A stretch of 64,000 nt of DNA from Absidia repens (taxonomy: Eukaryota; Mucoromycota; Mucoromycetes; Mucorales; Cunninghamellaceae). This document shows positions 12,244 through 25,800 of this stretch, one piece after another. Numbering within the stretch: position 1 is the first letter of the stretch; every line of letters starts with the position of its first letter. The notes beneath the pieces are model-generated. The model was not told where the DNA came from and made no database searches. It saw only the letters and a program-made list of their open reading frames with translations. The stretch lies in NCBI GenBank assembly GCA_002105175.1, contig MCGE01000003.1, positions 2,278,559-2,342,558 of the forward strand. Direction: 5' to 3'. The position numbers and the translations under genes are program-made.

Positions 12244-14047
12244 TTACTTGATAATGTCGTAGCCTGTCGTAGCCCGTTGTTGTCTAACAAAAAAGAAGAT
12301 TAGTGATCGGCTTGTTCTTTTCTATTTTAAGATGGGTGCACTTACAAAAAGACTGGTCCATGACTGAGTTTTCTTAGCACACTTGTTCTTTCTGCAACCG
12401 CAAACGATTGACTTCGAAGACCTGCCCGGCACGGTATGGATCCATTCCTGCCATGAAAACCAACCACATTTTCCGGTATCACTAATGTTCCTGCCGCTAC
12501 ACTGACCCTTCGTTCACCTAAAGGAGGAGCAGAAAATTGTTGTGCTGTTGCTGCTGGTATAGGCAAAAGACTAACCGGGAATTGGCGCTGTTGATGTTGT
12601 GAAGATGATAATAATAAATCATTCGTTTTATCCACGGAGTTGTCGTCATCGTTCTCGTGATAATCTTGATTTTGCTTGATTTGAATCCATTCGTCCCGGT
12701 TATTGTCCAGTGCTTGTAAAAAAACGTGGGCACCAGGCAAAAGGTGAGCAAAGGCTTCAAAATAAGGTCGGACCACCAAATCACCAAATGTCAAGCTAAT
12801 ATCCGCTTGAGACGATAAATCACGATCCATACCAGGAGACACTGCTAACCCATATCGCTTTTCAATATCACCTTGTCGAAAGAATTCTTGCACAATAAGA
12901 TCGGACCACTGTTTCGATATCGCCCAAGGTCGTACTGTGTTGCTAATATCAGCTGCATGTAGTAAGATGGAGGAGAATTGTTCAATTTGATCTTCATTCA
13001 ATGGTGTATTCCTATCGATAATGGAGTGTGATGTGGTTACTGTTGTTGTTGTGGTTGCTGTTGCTGCTGCTGTTTGGAAATAATCTGATGCATCAGGACC
13101 ATAGCATTGAGGTGAAAATGAGAATCCATTATTGCTGACGTGGGCCCATTGTGAAGTTGTCGCGAAAGTATGTGTTGGTGGCAGCGCAGAAGATTCATGA
13201 TGAGAGAAGTAGTCATTACTAGAATATGAATGTTGTTGTTGTTGACAAAGCATATCTTCTTCGAGTAGACCAGCTTGTTCTTGAAGAGTATAATGGTAAA
13301 TCATATCCGTATGTAGAATCATCGTTTCAATCTTGTTCATCCATCGACTTTTTGCTGTTCCAGGCACCAAGCTATGGACAATGTTGACATGTTTCTTGAG
13401 AATCAAATCACGGACAAGTTCACAGGAAAGGGCTTCCAGAACAGACGTATTGTTGTATTTTTTGGCAGCATCAGTTTTAAAGTTGACTTGATAAACATTG
13501 TTATATCCGGGCTAATTAGTGAAAAGAGCGAAATGTTAGTAATGCAATAGGCTTGACTTATTGCGTGTCGTTTTTTACTTACATGACCAATATCGTGGCA
13601 AAGGGCAGCAATAAGAAGGGCAGCAATATCCAAAGGAGGTATACAAGCACCAGCATTTAGATCAGTCAACATATAATAAATCATAAACACAATATCAACC
13701 GCATGGTAAAACGAGTGATAGGGAGCATTGAGGTAAGCAGCATCGACATCAATAAAAAAGTCCAGCAATTCAGAGTGTGTAATGTTCAATGCATCCGTGC
13801 AACCGAGTCGCGTGAATATACCAAGTAGATGGCCATATATATCTGCTCTTCCAAGTGTCAATACATTAAAGTCAAGCCCCACCTTGGTTTCCTTTCGGTC
13901 GAGCCATCGCAGTAATTGCTATAGGCATAAAACAGGACGTGAGAACAAACATAGTCCAAGTTAATATAAGGAGGATTCATTTTAACTTACGCGTTCAATA
14001 AGGAATAGATCGTCGACAGATAAAACATTATGTTTTAAAATAATCAT
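12244..14047 (-). CDS. Class I 3',5'-cyclic-nucleotide phosphodiesterase
   Basis: Hydrolyses cAMP (possibly cGMP) to the 5' monophosphate and so switches off PKA signalling. Four exons on the minus strand (14047-13991, 13918-13583, 13511-12346, 12283-12244) give 532 residues; without the last intron the frame would stop at 12342 with almost the same length. The class I metal-binding signature is complete: HSFYHAVD (H87, H91, D94), CHDIGHPGYNN (residues ~126-136, split by intron 2 exactly between the second His and Pro) and LHAADIS (H316). The C-terminal catalytic helix region is recognisable (DRDLSSQADISLTFGDL). Between helices there is a low-complexity insert of about 90 residues (~215-300; Gln, Ser, Ala and Thr runs). 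This is the class of the fungal high-affinity enzyme (Pde2-type). It is divergently transcribed from the LIM-RhoGAP gene, 730 bp away. Confidence 0.93.
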
Positions 14048-14776
14048 AATATAAATAGTGAAAGAAAGGAAAAAGGGAAAAAAGGGAAAAAAGGGAAAAA
14101 AGGGAAATTAAATCAGCGACAATTTTCTTTGGTCAAGAGAATTAACCTGAATGACAAAATCATATGAGAAAAAAGATCCAAAAGTCCAGGCACAAGAATT
14201 GCAATACGCGCAAGAGACAACTACTGAGCTATAACCTTAATGCTCAATATTTCAGTAAATATGTACCACACAATCCGTACGTATACAATTTTAATTTTAA
14301 ATGACCGCGGAAGCAGTATGTAAAAAGAGCGTTTTTTAAACATTGGCAGTGGAATTGGATTAGCCTTTTGCCCTGTAAGATTTTAATGCCAGTTATTGAT
14401 TTTGTAACAACCTCATATTTAAATGAATCATTTTATCATTTATCATTTATAATGAAAAAGTACTATATACTGCATAAAATAGATTAAATTAAATCATCAT
14501 TTTACTGTTTTCATACAATGATAGTTTAATTTATTTGTATTATCAAAGATCAAAAAAGTTAGTAGCTTGTTTGGATCACAATTACCGGCCAATGTTCTGG
14601 GCTTTTATTCCCTTCTTTTTTGGTGGACCCATTGGTTGTACTACACATAAAAGGATTCAATTTCTGTTTTTTAATTCTCTCTTGCCCCTTTCGCTCTTTT
14701 TTTCCCTTCTCTTTCTCTCTCTCTCTCTCTCTTTTTTTTTTTTTGGTCACTACTGTATTTCCCTTTTCCCTCTCTC
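14048..14776. promoter_or_regulatory. Divergent promoter interval (phosphodiesterase / LIM-RhoGAP)
   Basis: A 730-bp region between two divergent start codons. It holds a short tandem GGGAAAAA-type repeat near 14069-14105, AT-rich sequence with repeated ATTTATCATTTAT near 14430-14450, and a CT-rich tract (CTCTCTCT at 14721-14731) just upstream of the RhoGAP start, common in leaders of this window. No reading frame supported. Confidence 0.5.
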
Positions 14777-17700
14777 ATGGACGACCCTCCCTCCTGTATT
14801 GGGTGTGACCTACCTATTGACGATGGTTCTATTATAGCCTTTGGTGATGCTCTGTTTCACTTAAAATGGTAAGTCAGTCGAAGAAAACCCTTCAACTTTT
14901 TACTCACACCCTTTATGTTAGTTTTGTATGTACAAAGTGCTCCAGACCTGTCGATTGTAACGGAAATCTGTTGTTATTGACTGATGGAAGACCTGTTTGT
15001 GAGGACTGCTCTTATACTTGTACTGTATGTAAAAAGGCGATACACGATGAAGCTATTATGACAGGTAAATGAATAGATGGCTTGACTTTTTTATACCAGG
15101 GTCTTTTAACCATTTCCTTTTTTTTTTTTTACGTCCCACCCCCCTGACATAGGTGAAGAAGTTTACCATGCTGATTGTTTTCGGTGTACTTCTTGTCACG
15201 ACAAAATTGCTGATCTTGTCTTTACGCAAACAAGCAAGGTAAATTAAACATATATATTATCATAGTATTTGGTTTGTCAACTTACTCCTTCCATATTCAA
15301 TTTAGGGAATATATTGTACACCGTGTTATGATAGAAGAAGGGCTGAGAAACATCGTCGACGAGAAAAGCGGCAGCAACAAAAGCAGCAAACGGCTCCATT
15401 AGACCACAAGCCAATCATACAGGAACCAATGCGAACTCGTGGCAGCTCGCTCGATACAACTCGATCTCCTATTCAACCTCGTGCATCTCAGTCTGAAAAA
15501 ATCACCACCACTGCTTCAACAAAACGTACTTCGCGCATGGATCTGACCCTCTCTGGATTTCCAGCCTTGAATCTATCCTTCTTTGAAAATGATTCTCTGG
15601 ATCTTTTAAACCTTACAAGCTCTCTTGGTGCTAATTTATCTTTGGACAACAACAGCAATAGTGGCAGTATGGCATCCCATGATCGATCATTATTAACATC
15701 CTCAACTCCTTCCACCACCGTTCCTGGTAATGCCCATACATTCTTCAATGAACCCGATGGTCTCATAACTCCGGCTCTCTCCGATCCAAGTTATTCAGCT
15801 GCTTCCTCTTCAACTTTAAACGGTGATACATTGCTCGAACCATGGCCTTCTTCCTCATCCATCAATCGTGCCTCGGATATGCTACGCTCTTCACTCAGTT
15901 TCTTGGATTTCCCTGCGCCTCCTGAAAGATCCCTCAGCTCGGATGATTCACAGAAGTCTCAACATCAACTAGAAGACGAACTCAAGTTGTCGAAAAGAAA
16001 ATTGGTCAACATGGAAAAGAGTTTTAATAAGATAAAGGTAAGAAAAGAGGGGTCCGAGAGGGTGCGAAATGCCATGTGTTCATCAAACAGAAAATCATTG
16101 AACCCCCTTTTTTTGTCTTATTTAGGAAGCAAGCCAACGTGCATTGGATGAATTCTCAAAGGCGAAGGAAGAGTTTGGAAAAGAAATGGTTCTACGACAG
16201 CAACATGAATCCACCATCTCACAATTACGACGACAAATGACTTTATTACAGCAAATGCATGTGCATCGTGGTGACTTTATGCCTTTGAATCAAGCTGAAA
16301 TCGAACATTTGGCGCATCTTCGAGTGGAGTTGGAACGGCATTGCAATGATTTGAAAATATGTCGGGATCGAATGGCTACTGATATAGAATCTTATGTACA
16401 ACAAAAGCAAGCGGGTCTCACCAGGTAAGAAAGAAAGTAAATTCCTTTGAAAAAAAAAGTCATCAGCATACTCAACTCACTCTCACATAGTGACCCAATA
16501 TCACATCTACAAGAACAACAACGGTCTGTTTTGGTGGAACTCCGAATGCTCAAAAAGGAACGGGACGCTTTACGTGCGGAAACCACTGGATTATCAAAAC
16601 TACGGGATGATGTGATTACGGAAATGGTGATGATTAGTACTAAAAACGCCGAACTGACTGAAATGAACAATGACCTCTCTCGTCGGATGACTGAACGGGA
16701 ACGGGAAACCGCGGCGATCTTTTTAGGTGGGGAAATGGGCATGCAACGCAAATCATCTGAATTTACACAATCGAATCAGGAAGCATCATCAGCAGCAGCT
16801 ATTCAAAAGGTGGCCTCAAGGGACAGCTACAATGGTATTTTGGCTCCTAAGCTCTTCAAGATCAAAAAAGTCAACGTCTTTGGAAAACTCAATACAACCA
16901 ACGGCAGTAACGGAACCACGCCTGCTCGGAAGGATTCGGTCATGATCTCACCTATCAATGGCGTCAATAGTCCCATCAGCCCACCTTCTTCCTCATCGTC
17001 CGCCTCGTCCGCGATTTATGGTGGTGGTGGTACTGACTATCTGAACTACAACAATGCCAGTACACTCAGCTTTACCAACAAACAGGTGCAGGATGGTTCT
17101 CATGCCTTCATGCCCACCTCATTCTACAAGTCTACTAAATGCGAAGGGTGCCATAATAGCATGAAGTGGGGCGTTTCTGAACTTCGGTGTCAAACATGTG
17201 GATTGGCTGCTCATACCAAATGCCTTGGCAGTTTGCCGGCAAGATGTCATGGACCTGGAACTCAGCGTACTTCTCAAGATGATGGAAAACAAGGTAATTG
17301 AATATAGAAAAACATATATACTCCATAATTAAAAGACATTTTCTCGTATCATACTTATTTTTTTTATATGTTTTTTTATATAGGTCAAAGCATGTTTGGA
17401 AATGACCTTACGGCACAAGTCAATTTGGAACAAGACACTATTCCAGTGGTGGTGAAGGCATGTATTGCAGCTGTGGAGGAACGTGGAATGGATTATGAAG
17501 GTATTTACCGAAAATCAGGCGGTGCAGCTCAGATGCGACTGATACAGCAAGGATTCGATCGGGGCGATGTGGATTTATCAGACGACGATACCTACAATGA
17601 CATTTGCGCCGTGACCAGTGTATTGAAAGCCTATTTCCGTGACCTGCCTGACCCACTATTAACCTACGACCTGCATTCACGATGGATCGAGGTGGTTGGT

Positions 17701-18118
17701 AAGTCAAATAGGATGACGATGATTGGTGCCATTGACCCATGTATCTCATCCCGCCCTCCTTTATTTAATAGCATTGCCCGACGGACCCGATAAAACCGAA
17801 ACTTTTTGTGAACTCTTACTTGAATTACCCAAAGCCAACTATGATACCCTTACTGCTCTTATATATCATTTGGACAGGTAAATTACGCGGGGATCACTGT
17901 TAGAGAGGGAGCAATCAAAAACTGATAACCGTTTTTGTCTTCTTTATTATAGAATCCAAAAGGATCATAGCACGAACTTGATGACAATCAAGAACCTTGC
18001 TATGGTTTTTGGCCCCACATTGATGCGGGATCAAGATACCTCTAGGGATCTGGTCGACCTGGGGCTCAAGAACGCCACTATAGAATATCTTCTTACTCAT
18101 GTATTTGATCTCTTCTAG
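14777..18118 (+). CDS. LIM-LIM-C1-RhoGAP protein (Rga1-type)
   Basis: Nine exons (14777-14868, 14922-15064, 15153-15238, 15306-16037, 16126-16424, 16491-17293, 17384-17698, 17772-17877, 17953-18118) join into 913 residues. LIM1 occupies residues ~7-60 (CIGC, HLKCFVC, CEDC) and LIM2 ~64-115 (CTVC, HADCFRCTSC, YCTPC). Then comes a Ser-rich linker, a coiled-coil region (~330-520, heptad-rich with LKKERDALRAETTGLSKL), a C1 zinc finger at ~654-702 (STKCEGC, LRCQTCGLAAHTKC) and a RhoGAP domain from ~719 to the end. The arginine finger lies in YEGIYRKSGG (~R762). The domain order matches fungal Rga proteins that inactivate Cdc42/Rho and control polarity and wall growth. The intron in LIM1 falls between conserved ligands, which confirms the splice choice. 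Confidence 0.93.
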
Positions 18119-18514
18119 TTTTATTTCATCTTTGCTTTTTACTTTCTTCACACAAGCACACACATACATATATGCAGTACACACACATTCACTCAAAATC
18201 ACTCTCCTTTTTATTTTGATATCAACATCTATTATAAGTATTTTTTAGTATTACCTAGTCTATTATAATTGGATGCTTTGTATACCAGTTTTATTCTTAT
18301 TAGTTAGTTAGTTAGTTTATGTCTTCTTTCTTTCTCTTTGTAACATATAGTCATTATTCACAAATAAAAAAATAAAAGCTTTTCTTTTTGAGAAAACAAA
18401 CGCTCATGTTTTTTTTTTTTTGACTTTTTATAAAATATATACGTACTATACATCACTCATATTTTTTTAGATCCGTTTGAAAAGGGGATTTTCATACAGC
18501 CAGTGACAAAATTA

Positions 18515-19110
18515 CCCAATTCAAATCCCACCCACGTGAATTTTTATTTAACCCCGTCTTTTTTTTTTTTTTTGGGAGCGCACTTCCTTTTTTTTTGCCT
18601 CGCTCTTTCTTTCAATTTCTTTTTTTGCTATTCATTTTTCCCTTCACCATTCAACTTGTATGGTATTATTTTGGACCTAGAATTGTATCAGGACTAGTTT
18701 AGAAGGGGGGGCGGTTCAGCTAAGGGATTACAACATGCATGGAGAACCCCTTTCATTTTGGAGTCAGGATCTGAAAGCATCATTAGTTGGTTGTCGAGAG
18801 CCTTCATTAGGTTGGTTTAGTTTTACTTTTTATATAGTTTGTACCTATATCTGAATAAAACATGTATCTTTTTACTTGCTTCAATGATAAATATCCCATT
18901 AGTCTCTCTCATGTCTTGTATAATAGATTTTTTTTTTTTTTTTTTTTTTTTACTACCATCGCCTTTTTTGATTAGGGATAACCGTTGTTGCACCTCAATT
19001 AGATACATGCCTATAGTCATTCCCATGTATTGTACAGTACAGCACATTATATTAGCTCTCATTTTACAATTGTTCCTTTAGAATATTATTGAACCATTCT
19101 CCAAGTTCTA
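18515..19110 (+). repeat. Dispersed hairpin repeat, subfamily 1, copy B
   Basis: Same motif order as copy A: AATCCCACCCACGTGAATTT (18523-18542), T/C-rich tract, TTCACCATTCAACTTGTA (18643-18660), GGACTAGTTTAGAAG, GGGATTACAACATGCATGG, AACCCCTTTCATTTTGGA, then GAATAAAACATGTATCTTTT and CCCATTAGTCTCTCTCATG. The hairpin left arm is altered here by a run of seven or more G (18705-18713). A T tract of 22 bp (18929-18951) interrupts the 3' part. Confidence 0.75.
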
Positions 19111-20354
19111 CAGCAGCCTCCCTCACTCTACCTCTAACAGATTCCTTGAATAATATTTTTGTTTTGAGCTACTGGCGTGGATTAACGGGGGGGGAGTGTT
19201 TAATTAGGCGTTTTTTTTTTTTACATGTGGTTCACCATTCTTCAGGTCTTCCCTGACGGCGTTATTGGGGTAAAATGGGTATTACTAGTCTATATTTTTA
19301 TACTTTGTGTGAGGAGTACGACTTATTTGTCATGACACTGTTGTTGTTGAGCGGGCTAAGTATCTATACAAAGAAACAGTTTCTTTTTCATGATCTTTTA
19401 TTTAATAAAATTGAAGTCAATTGCGATATGGGTTAAAGTGGACAAATTATTTTGTTAAATTTTTATTGGAATAAAAAGAATATTGAAGATACTACACTAC
19501 AGAATGATTCTATGCTACACAACAAAATGATTAGCTATACTATATCCAGATTATAAAATCAATACTGTAACATGCTATGCCTAAACAATCCTATTCGCAG
19601 TATATGGAGTCTATTGAGTTGTTGCTTTTGTATATAGTTTCCACATACCAGGGCGAAGAATAGCGAAAGTCATGTTAGACTTGGCCTCATTTGGGTTTGG
19701 GTGTTTTTGACAAAAAAAAAAAAAAAAAAAAAAAAAAGGGATTCGATTGTACTAAATGTTGTGCAGAAGAGTTTCAAATGTGGTCGATCTGTTCAATCTT
19801 CGCCGATCTAATTGCTATTGACAAAAATGAATTCTTACACATTTGTACGCGTGCTGCTGAGCATTCAGGTCGAGTATTTGTTGGTAAAATGTGTTTCGAA
19901 ATTGCCATAGGGATTATGTTTGAATGTGTTCACTCATCGATCAGTGAAAGGAACTGCAGGTGTTTAAGTAAAGATGTCACTTCTAAGAAAAAATATAAAA
20001 AAACATGGATAATATATTTCAATGCTCTACATCATATAATTATATTTACCTTCATACTATTTGAGATTGTGCGCGCAAAGTGCTTTCTTTGGTCTGAAAA
20101 TGGGGTTTGATTCGCAAGGCTAAATAAAATGAAAAGGAAGGGAGAACGATAAAATAATATAAAAGAATAGAAACGAAAGCATAATATAACATAATAAATA
20201 CGAAGAGAAGATGATAGAATAATAAAGGAACCAGAGAGGAAGCGTGGTGGAAATATTTCATGCATAACATGACTGAAAAAGAATACATCGGCGTTTCAAA
20301 TAAATAAAACAGTACCATCCCGTCCAGGCTGCATGATATGAGACAGTATAGGTT

Positions 20355-20360
<6 letters not shown>

Positions 20361-20395
<35 letters not shown>
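20361..20395. repeat. (AT)n microsatellite
   Basis: An uninterrupted 35-bp run of alternating A and T in the 3' flank of the membrane-protein gene, flanked by further AT-rich sequence. Confidence 0.95.
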
Positions 20396-20400
<5 letters not shown>

Positions 20401-20585
20401 ATTGTAATAATACAGATATATTTTTCTGACTAGCAGGGTATCATATTGTAAAATAAAAGATAAAAATAATAAGAGTTAGGGAATATAAATGTAATACAAA
20501 GTGTAGAGAGGGGTGGTACTACTATAAGGGTTGATGTAAACTAAGAAAAACTATCCATTTTGGGGAAAATCCCAGAAAGCCATCA

Positions 20586-22339
20586 TCACCTTCGTTCAAT
20601 ATCCTTGATTTTCGTACCTTCTTCCGCCAACTGTGTTTGCAATCGTTCATTTCCAGCACGTATTCGTTTTTGTTCTTCAGTTTCGTCATGGTGATCATCT
20701 TGAGGATGTGTGTCAGAGTTATTAGGTGTGTCAGACCAGTCAGGTTTTCGCATAAATTGACGAAACGTATCTGCGATCATCAAGGCATCTGTTGAGCTTA
20801 AAATAGAATTTGTTGTCGTTGGTTGATGATCAGACGTGCTGGAGTGTTGTTGTTGTTGAATGAGATTTAGAGCAGCGGCATTGGACATAATACTAGGGGA
20901 TCGTTCAATAGATGAAGGTGAAGGTGCCGTGGGCGAGCCCCTGATGGAGCCATGCAGCATTGGAGTTGAAGAATGAATGGATGAAGAGAGATCATTGGTG
21001 TTGATATGTGGTGATAAACCTTTGGTGATGCCACGATTGTTATTGATCACTTCGTTTACAGCCGGTCGCGTGTTCCTGGTATCGACGATAGGTGGTCCCG
21101 CCATTGCATTATCACCAAGAGGGGTATTGTTTGGATCTATTCCTGATTCTTTCGATAATGATTGTCGATCACTTTGTCGATTTCGTCGTATGTTCCGTAT
21201 CAGCCAAGCAAGCACAATAGCAGCGATCGTGACGGCGAGAGCAGCAATAACTATAATGACGATAGCCCAAACAGGTAGTTTCGAACCTTGATTTTCTTGT
21301 TGTGAGGAGTTTGTCGATATTGTTGGTGTTGACGATGCAGTTGGTCCAATCGACGTTGTGCTTGTCGTGTTATGAGAATTTTCTATAGATCAAATCCACC
21401 CTGAATCAGTATGTATGAAGTAGGAGAGGAGATGGCAGGGGAATGAATGGCTCCTTCCTTTCCCCCCTTTGTCATTCTCCTTTTTCCAATCAACCTTTTC
21501 TTCTCTATTTTATAAACTTACGTATCAAAGTGAATCGAGTAGGGCGTGGATAGATTGATAAAGAATTCGATAGTTCCGTTTGTAAATCCACACCAGAGCC
21601 AATCAAATACGCAAAGACAGCTCGAGTAACATTGGGAGAATTATTGGCAAGTAAGGATGGGTACCAGCTATCATCGATTAATACTACTTGAACACCGACA
21701 GCATGGACTACATCGAAAGATTTGATTTGCTGATAATTGGATGTGCTGTTTTGTTGTAATACGTAGAACGTCAATGTTTCCTATGCAATGACAATGATAA
21801 TAAACAGTATCAGTTTCCTTCTGATCAACAACGACAACCATGCTGATCATGCATAAACGATATTTGTTTACTTACAAAGCCATTGAATACAGGATTGCTA
21901 TACAAATCAAATCAAACAGGACGACAGGAGTTAGTGCGCAATCAATTGTATATGCATATCATAGACTTACTTGTATTTCCAGGTCAATTCGTGATATGTA
22001 TTGTTATACCAAACATCAGTAGTCGAGGGCGAGCATACACCCACCGTTTGATCCCGATTGCCGCACGCCGAGGATGCTAATGCTAGAATCAAAATAAATA
22101 AAAAAAAAAAAAAAGAAAAAGAAAAAGAAGAAGAGTAGTCAATAACAGCAATATTGGATATTCTTTAACTTTACTATCATTTCAATACAAGACGAATCTG
22201 CAGAAACAAGATAGCAAAATCAAATCATACAATATACTCATCTTTTCCTAATGTATTTAGTACCTTGTCTTTTGTCCAAAATAATTTGAGAAAGAGTAAG
22301 TGGCAAGTAATATAATAGAAAAACATAAAACCACAGCAT
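20586..22339 (-). CDS. Unknown single-pass (type I) membrane protein
   Basis: Five exons on the minus strand (22339-22264, 22082-21971, 21897-21876, 21780-21522, 21382-20586) sum to 421 residues in frame; exon 3 is only 22 nt. Exon 1 codes a signal peptide (MLWFYVFLLYYLPLTLS). An ectodomain of about 160 residues follows, with two early cysteines (SSACGN, GVCSPS) and several N-glycosylation sites (NNT, NST, NVT, NTT). A Ser/Thr-rich stalk leads to a clear transmembrane segment (~residues 187-209, VWAIVIIVIAALAVTIAAIV) with a basic stop-transfer end (IRNIRRNR). The tail of about 200 residues is Ser/Pro/Asn-rich and ends in a charged, probably coiled-coil stretch. The layout resembles a cell-surface sensor or anchor protein, but I recognise no family. 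Confidence 0.75.
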
Positions 22340-22878
22340 TGGAGAAATGAGGGAAAAAGGGGAAAGGAAAGGGAAAGGGCAAAAAAAAAAAAAAAAAAAA
22401 AGTTGGGCGAGATAAAGAAAAGCAAGAAAATGACTGGTGGAAGACTTTTTTTTTTTTTCTGGTTGGTAAAAATAGCCTTTTTTTATATGACAGTGTAAAT
22501 AAAAATGCACGGCACGGTTGTTATAGTTCGTTAGCCTCAATCCTAAACATTATATAACACTCTACTTATCCTTTCATTAAAATACATATACGTTGTTTGC
22601 GTCATCTCGCGATTTTTTTTTAATAGGACTTCTTCCGAAGATTTCACACGTGGTAGTTTGTTTTGAAGTGGCACTTCATTGATGTCTAATCTAAAATTTC
22701 TGTCACACTACAATATATCATAGCCATCATGATTGTCAAAAAGGCAAATAAACTATTTATTCAGATATAATAAAAAACAAAACAAAATAGGCGATAATGA
22801 TAATACTAAAAAAAAAAAAAAGGAAGTCTATATAACTAAAACGATATCTAAATTTGCAAATCAGTAGATGATACTAAA
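22340..22878. other. Spacer between membrane-protein gene and SYG1
   Basis: About 540 bp that holds the promoter of the membrane-protein gene and the 3' end of the SYG1-like gene. It contains A and T tracts (22381-22401, 22447-22459) and AATAAA-like motifs. No gene seen. Confidence 0.55.
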
Positions 22879-25800
22879 CTAATCACTATCATCGTCATCC
22901 GCCTCTGAATCACTTTCTTCCGGAGTTCCCAAAGTACGAATTCGGTCCAAGACTTGTCCTACCATAGTAGATTGCCGAACTGGTGCCCCAAGTTTGCCAT
23001 CATCTTTTTCTTGCCGAGTTTCGAAATCACGCCTACCATAGAAGGATCCAATTGGCGTTTCGAGCATTCCGCCAAGATCGGGACTGGTGACAGGTAATAC
23101 ATCGGTGCTTGTGTTGCCATGGCTGTTACTGACAGTGTGTGCGGTGCCAAATGATGATGGACTTGACCTATCACCTTGATCCAATGGTAACTGTACTGTT
23201 CCTTCTTCTTCGCTTCCAGATAACTTGTAGGTTTCCTTGAGGGCAAACGGCAACGGAATTTCTTTGATGGCTCGGTAGTTACCACAATTATTCAAATGCT
23301 AAAAGGGCAACCCTTTTTTTATTAGTATATAATGTAATCGCATGCATCTTTTATTTTTTAATACCTCATTTTCCAAACGGAAGAAGTTCCATACAATTCG
23401 ACGGATGACTTCAAGTATAGCTGTGGCAAAAGTGATGACTTGGCTGTGATATGCCAAACTCGCCTTATTGATTGCCCAACTAAATCGAAGTAAGATGTTC
23501 AAAGGTATAGCAACATAATAGGTCTACAGAAACAAAGGGAAGAGGTCATAGTTAATAATTTCGTTCTTTTTTTTATATGCAACCTTTGTCTTACCCATTT
23601 ATCAAACACCAAGTCGTCACGTAGCAAAAAATGATTACTATTCACGTCCAGTAAGCCCCAATCCATCTTAATATCCCAAATTGAAGTATACGATGAGTTG
23701 ATAATTGAAACAAGAACCCAGAATGCTTCAACAGCAGGAGATGCTAAAATTCAAAGAAAAATATGACGAGTATTGGTTAGTACGACACCATTTTTTTTTT
23801 ACTCAACTAAACTTACGGGATATTCGCCTGACACCAGCAAGCATTGTGGCCATAATACTAGTGACATACTTCAAACCGTTGACAAGATGGTGCTTTTCTT
23901 TCGAATCGTGGTATCGCCTTAAACATTGTAGCCCACGCCATAGAGGTGGTAAACTGGCCAGGAATGGGGTCACTGTCATCTTTGGTACATTACAGTGAAT
24001 ATCTATAAACAAATTGTTTCAGTAAAAGCTGTTCTCGCTACTGCTTCAATGTCATTACCTAGATCATTCCAATGCCAGGTATAAACACAAAAGAAATAGA
24101 CGCCCATCCACAATGAGAATGCCATACTGTTGAGTTCATCAGCAACAAAAAAGTCTCTAAATTCCACTGGTAAGAGACCACTCAGAGCAATCCGCCCCTA
24201 TTTCAAATAAAATTTACGGTTAGTTGCGTTAACTCACTCATACAAACTGCGTACGCTTACCAAAGTAACACCAAGCCATTGACGTCCTGAGAGGTAAAAA
24301 AGCCGCAAAGGACAAAGCAGGATAGACAATAAGATCACAACCAATATCAAAGGACACAATTGTGATGGAATGGTGGGAGCCCAGCATTGCGAGAAGTCGA
24401 TATACATGATAATTGAAGTCAATAGGAGCATAAAGGATGGAAGCTAAAAACAATATGGGGTTATAAATTCAGTTCAGAGCATATTTCGAATCGTATCTTT
24501 CTTGCTTACCTCCGCAAATTGGTGATAATTGAGACAATTTCTTGGATTCAGTTCAAATATGAACCGATAATTGATATGACATTTGTGCCAAACAGCCATG
24601 TTCACCGAGAAGCCAAGAGTAAATACAATAGGTAAAATGACGCAACTGTAGATATTCAAGTTATAAAAGAGCATGGGCAATTGTGCCTGAACAAGCGGAT
24701 CGGTTGCCAATTGAGTTACTCGAGAGAAGATTGCAATACACGCACCAAGACAGAATCCAATACGCCAGGTTGTTGATGTATAATTCTATCAAATACACAC
24801 ACATAATAAAAAATAAAAATTAGCTATTGCCACTTCCATGGTTTCATTTTCTATTTACCCCATCCGTATCCGGTACACGTAGCTTTTTCATTCCTTTTCG
24901 TCGATGGCCATCAGTGAATTCGTGAACAAAAAGTCGCTATTTGTTTCATAAAATATATGCATAAGAAATAAATAACGGGTGAGCATTTATTCTTTTTTTT
25001 TTTTTTTTTTTGCCTTTACCTCAGTATCTTGAATAGTTTGATCCAGGACATCTGATTTTATCCAATGATATGTTTTCAACTTTTCATCATAAATTGTACT
25101 AGCTTTCCAACCAGCTGTCTATATAGTAAAATTTGATGAATTATACTGTAAACTAAAGCCGCAGGTTTACCACCTACCTTGTCAAATTTCTTTAATATTT
25201 TGTGGAAGCCTGTTTCATTCAATATCTATAAATATAAGTGATGAATACTTGATCAAGTGTTTTAGAAACAGTTTTTTTTTTTTTTTTTTTCTTCGATTAC
25301 CTTGTATGACCGTAGTAATTCCAGACTTCGATAATATTCAGTGATAGCTGTCTTCAATCGACTTCTTGCCACCTAATGTCCAACCCCCCCCCCAAATAAA
25401 AAGGTACACTATTAGTATTTGTGGATCCAATAAGTTTTTTATACTTTATTTTTTACCCTGTAACTCATATGATGATCACCGTCAGGGAGAATGGTTGGTG
25501 AGATAACTGTTGATGATGGGGCCGTTGCGTTGAGAGGTTGCTCAGTATGGAACCAGTGCATAGGATTCAGTCGGTGTTCTAGGGTATCGTCTTCAGCTTG
25601 TTTCACCTCTTCGAGCCGTTGCCTGTATTGTCTGACCAATTCAAGTTGCATCTTCAAAGCTTCAAACTTGCTTTTGGCTTCTTGTTCCTTTTCTAGAAAA
25701 ACCAAGGTAAATTTTAAGCCCAGATATTCACAGAATCAGTAAATATTTGTACTACTGGTATTCTTACCATTGTAAAAGCGAGATATCTTTCCAAGCTCCT

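Larger units (their letters stand above)
18119..20585. other. 2.5 kb gene-free interval
   Basis: It holds 3' sequence of the RhoGAP gene, repeat copy B (18515-19110), an A tract at about 19712-19737 and an (AT)n run at 20361-20395. The frame at 19691-20110 (+) is open for about 139 codons, but part of it is the poly-Lys of the A tract and nothing in it is recognisable, so I do not call it a gene. The end, near 20586, is the 3' side of the membrane-protein gene. Confidence 0.55.

Noticed and set aside
19691..20110. 139-codon frame downstream of a long A tract
   Set aside because: The start is a poly-Lys from the A tract, the rest matches no family I know and no splice pattern supports it.
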